NCBI RefSeq assembly: GCF_002025705.1
Contig: NZ_CP018846.1
Location: forward strand, 1,417,501-1,481,500
Direction: 5' to 3'
Length of the DNA: 64,000 nt
From: Pseudomonas putida
Lineage (GTDB): Bacteria > Pseudomonadota > Gammaproteobacteria > Pseudomonadales > Pseudomonadaceae
The notes under the pieces are model-generated. The model saw only the letters and a program-made list of their open reading frames with translations. It made no database searches and was not told the origin of the DNA. How positions within the stretch are numbered: the first letter of the stretch is position 1; every line of letters starts with the position of its first letter. This document shows positions 61,701 to 64,000 of this stretch, one piece after another. Made by a program: the position numbers and the translations under genes.

Positions 61701-62221
61701 ATCGGGAACAGGTCGATCAGTGCGCCGCGCACGGCGAACTCACCGTGCTCGTAGACCGTGTCGACGCAGCGGTAGCCCGTGGCTTCCAGGCGCGTGCGCA
61801 TCTGCTCGACGTCGATGGTCTGGCCCACGTCCAGCACCAGGCTGCTGCCCAGCAGGAAGCGCGTCGGTGCCAGGCGGTGCAGGGCGGTGGTGATCGGCAC
61901 CACAAGAATGCCATGGCTCAGCTCCGGCAGCCGGTAGAGGCTGGCGATGCGCTGGGAAATGATGTCCTGGTGCGGCGAGAACAGGTCGTAGGGCAGGGTT
62001 TCCCAATCGGGAAACGGCAGCACCGGCAGGTCCGGGGCAAAGAAGCGAAGCTCCTGTTCCAGACGATCGGCCGCCTGGCTGTCGGCGGTCAGCAGCAGGG
62101 TGAAGCGGCCTGCGCTGCTGGCAGCCTCGGCGATGGCCAGGCTGAGGGCGGCACCGGGCAGGTTGCCCCAGGTTTGTTTGCCGGCCGTGGCCGACATTTG
62201 CGGAAGGCGCAGAACTGACAC
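58772..62221 (-). CDS. mfd: transcription-repair coupling factor Mfd
   Basis: ATP-dependent translocase of 1149 aa that frees stalled RNA polymerase and recruits UvrA. N-terminal UvrB-like domains, RNA-polymerase interaction domain VVHIDHGVGRYLGL (about 494-507), RecA-like motor with VCGDVGFGKTEVAMRAAF, DEEH box IIDEEHRFGV, and a C-terminal regulatory TRCF domain. The GTG at 62219-62221 begins M-S-V-L-R-L-P-Q-M-S, the usual start; the frame remains open 494 codons upstream without real homology. Divergent from gap. Confidence 0.96.
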   Translation of the reverse strand: MSVLRLPQMSATAGKQTWGNLPGAALSLAIAEAASSAGRFTLLLTADSQAADRLEQELRFFAPDLPVLPFPDWETLPYDLFSPHQDIISQRIASLYRLPELSHGILVVPITTALHRLAPTRFLLGSSLVLDVGQTIDVEQMRTRLEATGYRCVDTVYEHGEFAVRGALIDLFPMGSKLPYRIDLFDDEIETLRTFDPETQRSIDKVDSIRLLPAREFPMQKEEVTRFKARFRERFDVDFRRSAIFQDLASGIIPAGIEYYLPLFFEETSTLFDYLPANTQVFSLPGVEHAAEHFWNDVRGRYEERRGDLTRPLLPPAELFLPVEDCFAQLKQWPRVVVSADEIEAGAGRERFPARALPNLAIEAKANQPLAALAEFLDQFSGRVLFTAESAGRREVLLELLERLKLRPQTVDSWADFITGRERLAITIAPLDDGLLLDDPAVALVAESPLFGQRVMQRRRREKRGEAANDAVIKNLTELREGAPVVHIDHGVGRYLGLATLEIDGQAAEFLTLEYAEGAKLYVPVANLHLIARYTGSDDALAPLHRLGSEAWQKAKRKAAEQVRDVAAELLDIYARRAARKGYAFADPAADYATFSAGFPFEETPDQQAAIEAVRVDMLAPKPMDRLVCGDVGFGKTEVAMRAAFIAVHSGRQVAVLVPTTLLAQQHYNSFRDRFAEWPVKVEVMSRFKSAKEVAAAAADLAEGKIDILIGTHKLLQDDVRFKDLGLAIIDEEHRFGVRQKEQLKALRSEVDILTLTATPIPRTLNMAVAGMRDLSIIATPPARRLSVRTFVMEQNKSTVKEALLRELLRGGQVYYLHNDVKTIEKCAAELAELVPEARIGIGHGQMRERELEQVMSDFYHKRFNVLIASTIIETGIDVPSANTIVIERADKFGLAQLHQLRGRVGRSHHQAYAYLLTPQRQKISADAEKRLEAIANTQDLGAGFVLATNDLEIRGAGELLGEGQSGQIQAVGFTLYMEMLERAVKAIRKGTQPNLEQPLGGGPEINLRLPALIPEDYLPDVHARLILYKRIASAADEEGLKDLQVEMIDRFGLLPEPTKNLMRLTQLKLQAETLGIKKVDAGPNGGKLEFEAETPVDPLTLIKLIQGQPKRYKFEGATQFRFLVPMERPEERFNTLEALFERLTPQPA

Positions 62222-62404
62222 GGGAGATTGCACTCCAAGCGTTGCGGCAAAGACGTCGATTGTACCGGTGACAGTGCCTGCTGTCAGGCTCGACAGGCCA
62301 TGAACAGCGGGCTTTGCCATCGGCGACAGGCGCTCATTGCCGGTTACGCGCTGGGGCGTCATAATGTAGCCCCTTTTTTCTGTCCCTACATGTGGAAGGT
62401 TCCC

Positions 62405-63853
62405 GTGACTCAGAAGCCCGACCAGTGTCTTGGTGAGTGGATCGATCGTGAAGCTCTGGCTGAAGCGATGATCCCGCTTATCGGTCAGCTCTACCGCAAC
62501 AACAATGTGGTGAGCTCGATTTATGGCCGTAGCCTGATCAACCGTTCGGTTATCTCGATCCTCAAAGCCCACCGCTTTGCGCGTCACCGTCAGACCGACG
62601 AGACCGAACTGTCCGTACACGAGACATTCCCCCTGCTCAAAGCCATGAGCGAGCTGAAACTGGGCGCCGCTTCGGTCGACCTGGGCAAGCTGGCCAACAA
62701 GTTCAAGCAGGAAGGCAACGGCCGCACTGCCGAGCAGTTCGTCCGTGAAGAGCTGGCCGACGTGGTTGGCCAGCAGAACGCTTCGGCCCGCAAGGGTACC
62801 GACGTCGTCCTGTACGGCTTCGGCCGCATCGGCCGCCTGCTGGCGCGCATCCTGATCGAGAAGACCGGTGGTGGCGACGGCCTGCGCCTGCGTGCCATCG
62901 TCGTGCGCAAAGGCGCCGAGAACGACCTGGTCAAGCGTGCCAGCCTGCTGCGCCGTGACTCGGTGCATGGCCCGTTCGATGGCACCATCACCATCGACGA
63001 AGCCAACAACACCCTCACCGCCAACGGCAACCTGATCCAGATCATCTACGCCAAGAGCCCGAGCGAAGTCGACTACACCCAGTACGGCATCGACAACGCG
63101 CTGATCGTCGACAACACCGGCGTATGGCGTGACGCTGACGGCCTGGGCCAGCACCTGGCCTGCCCAGGCGCTGCCCGCGTGATCCTCACCGCACCTGGCA
63201 AGGGCGCGCTGAAGAACATCGTGCACGGCATCAACCACGGTGACATCACTGCCGATGACAAGATCATCTCGGCAGCTTCCTGCACCACCAACGCCATCGT
63301 GCCGGTGCTCAAGGCCATCAACGACCAGTACGGCATCGTCAATGGTCACGTCGAAACCGTTCACTCGTTCACCAACGACCAGAACCTGATCGACAACTTC
63401 CACAAGGGCAGCCGCCGTGGCCGTGCCGCGCCGCTGAACATGGTCATCACCGAAACCGGCGCCGCCACTGCTGCCGCCAAGGCGCTGCCAGTGCTCAAAG
63501 GCAAGCTGACCGGTAACGCCATTCGCGTTCCGACGCCGAACGTTTCGATGGCCATTCTCAACCTGAACCTTGAGAAGCCGACCAGCCGCGACGAAATCAA
63601 CGAGTACCTGCGCCAGACCGCCATGCACTCGGAACTGCACAAGCAGATCGACTACGTCAGCTCGCAGGAAGTGGTTTCGACCGACTTCGTAGGTTCCCGC
63701 CACGCCGGTGTGGTGGATGCCGAGGCGACCATTGCCAACGACAACCGCGTTGTTCTGTACGTCTGGTACGACAACGAATTCGGTTACAGCTGCCAGGTGG
63801 TTCGCGTGATGGAAGAGATGTCGGGTGTGAACCCGCCAGCGTTTCCACGCTGA
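62405..63853 (+). CDS. gap: glyceraldehyde-3-phosphate dehydrogenase, long form
   Basis: GAPDH of 482 aa. Catalytic SAASCTTNAIVPV, with the His in TGAATAAAK context, NAD-binding GFGRIGRLLARIL (about 138-150), and NEFGYSCQVVRVM at the C-terminus. About 125 N-terminal residues precede the NAD motif, absent in classic GAPDH (about 330 aa); this long form is known in some proteobacteria. The GTG at 62405 follows GGAAGG; an ATG 15 nt upstream is possible. A CATAAT -10 lies at 62371. Terminator follows. Confidence 0.94.
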   Translation: MTQKPDQCLGEWIDREALAEAMIPLIGQLYRNNNVVSSIYGRSLINRSVISILKAHRFARHRQTDETELSVHETFPLLKAMSELKLGAASVDLGKLANKFKQEGNGRTAEQFVREELADVVGQQNASARKGTDVVLYGFGRIGRLLARILIEKTGGGDGLRLRAIVVRKGAENDLVKRASLLRRDSVHGPFDGTITIDEANNTLTANGNLIQIIYAKSPSEVDYTQYGIDNALIVDNTGVWRDADGLGQHLACPGAARVILTAPGKGALKNIVHGINHGDITADDKIISAASCTTNAIVPVLKAINDQYGIVNGHVETVHSFTNDQNLIDNFHKGSRRGRAAPLNMVITETGAATAAAKALPVLKGKLTGNAIRVPTPNVSMAILNLNLEKPTSRDEINEYLRQTAMHSELHKQIDYVSSQEVVSTDFVGSRHAGVVDAEATIANDNRVVLYVWYDNEFGYSCQVVRVMEEMSGVNPPAFPR

Positions 63854-63870
63854 TCCGCTTGTAAGCGCAT

Positions 63871-63907
63871 GAAAAAACGGGAACCTTCGGGTTCCCGTTT
63901 TTTTTGC
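63871..63907 (+). terminator. gap terminator
   Basis: AAAAACGGGAACC-TTCG-GGTTCCCG with eight T's; 18 bp after the gap stop. Confidence 0.92.
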
Positions 63908-63933
63908 CTGGCATTTTCCGTGCTGGCGCGGTC

Positions 63934-63986
63934 AGTGTAGGAGCGGCCTTGTGTCGCGAATGGGCTGCGCAGCAGCCCCGGCATTT
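63934..63986. repeat. REP element (TGTAGGAGCGGCC type)
   Basis: TGTAGGAGCGGCCTTGTGTC with GGGCTGCGCAGCAGCCC: REP palindromes at the end of the window. Confidence 0.82.
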
Positions 63987-64000
63987 TCGGATGTGACACT

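Noticed and set aside
62222..63703. N-terminal extension of mfd by 494 codons
   Set aside because: It runs through the antisense of gap; Mfd length and start agree with GTG 62221.

Overview
The window is a stretch of core chromosome from a fluorescent pseudomonad, most likely of the Pseudomonas putida group. The reasons are the high GC content, the many Pseudomonas REP-type palindromes (two families, one around GCGGGCAAGCCCGC and one around TGTAGGAGCGGCC), and a conserved gene order: topA - DUF6586 - small ORF - sulA - lexA - psrA - L,D-transpeptidase - nagZ, then SNF2 helicase - csiV - mfd - gap, and aer - acnA - rlmM. I see no insertion sequence, integrase, prophage block or CRISPR array. 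This is mostly housekeeping and signalling DNA.

Layout. 1-6.0 kb: partial dacB (PBP4), yggL, and a BvgAS/EvgAS-like pair made of a LuxR-type response regulator and a hybrid kinase with two periplasmic solute-binding domains. 6.3-12.5 kb: dgt, a three-gene YqjD/YqjE/YqjK-like membrane operon, an ammonium transporter, a glutaredoxin-like protein, an M15 peptidase, a small unknown gene behind a perfect LexA box, and a pseudouridine synthase. 12.6-21.3 kb: aer (aerotaxis), acnA, rlmM, a large inverted-repeat structure without genes, tusA, pdxB and a small PA1571-like gene. 21.5-29.3 kb: MsbA-like ABC exporter, a chemoreceptor, a malate:quinone oxidoreductase with a lipoprotein signal, tRNA-Pro(CGG), a small lipoprotein, moaB and moeA. 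29.3-37.8 kb: a glycosyltransferase plus GDP-mannose enzyme pair, a YegS-like lipid kinase, a NarL-type two-component pair, an Hpt-like unknown protein, cheV and a MOSC protein. 37.9-43.1 kb: slt, uup, a universal stress protein and a membrane-anchored unknown. 43.5-50.9 kb: fadBA (beta-oxidation), a DUF1653 gene, topA, DUF6586 and a 77-aa unknown. 51-58.8 kb: sulA-lexA, psrA, an L,D-transpeptidase, nagZ, a SWIM/SNF2 helicase and csiV. 58.8-64 kb: mfd and a long-form GAPDH.

Themes. (i) SOS: lexA-sulA has two overlapping-phase LexA boxes, and a second LexA box of the same form sits before an unknown 102-aa gene about 40 kb away. (ii) Fatty-acid control: psrA carries two abutting PsrA-type palindromes over its own promoter, and its expected target fadBA lies 6 kb upstream. 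(iii) Motility: aer and cheV both have sigma-28 (FliA) promoters of the form TCAA-N15-GCCGATAT. (iv) Cell wall: dacB, slt, nagZ, the L,D-transpeptidase and the M15 peptidase are all in the window. Nothing here is clearly a new multi-gene system. The best candidates for new biology are the SOS-boxed unknown gene, the Hpt-like protein lacking its histidine beside cheV, the dyads in front of the two two-component operons, and the 18.5-19.4 kb inverted repeat. Only the first 405 codons of dacB are present, because the gene runs off the left edge. Start codons were chosen from ribosome-binding sites and family length, and several differ from the longest open frame.
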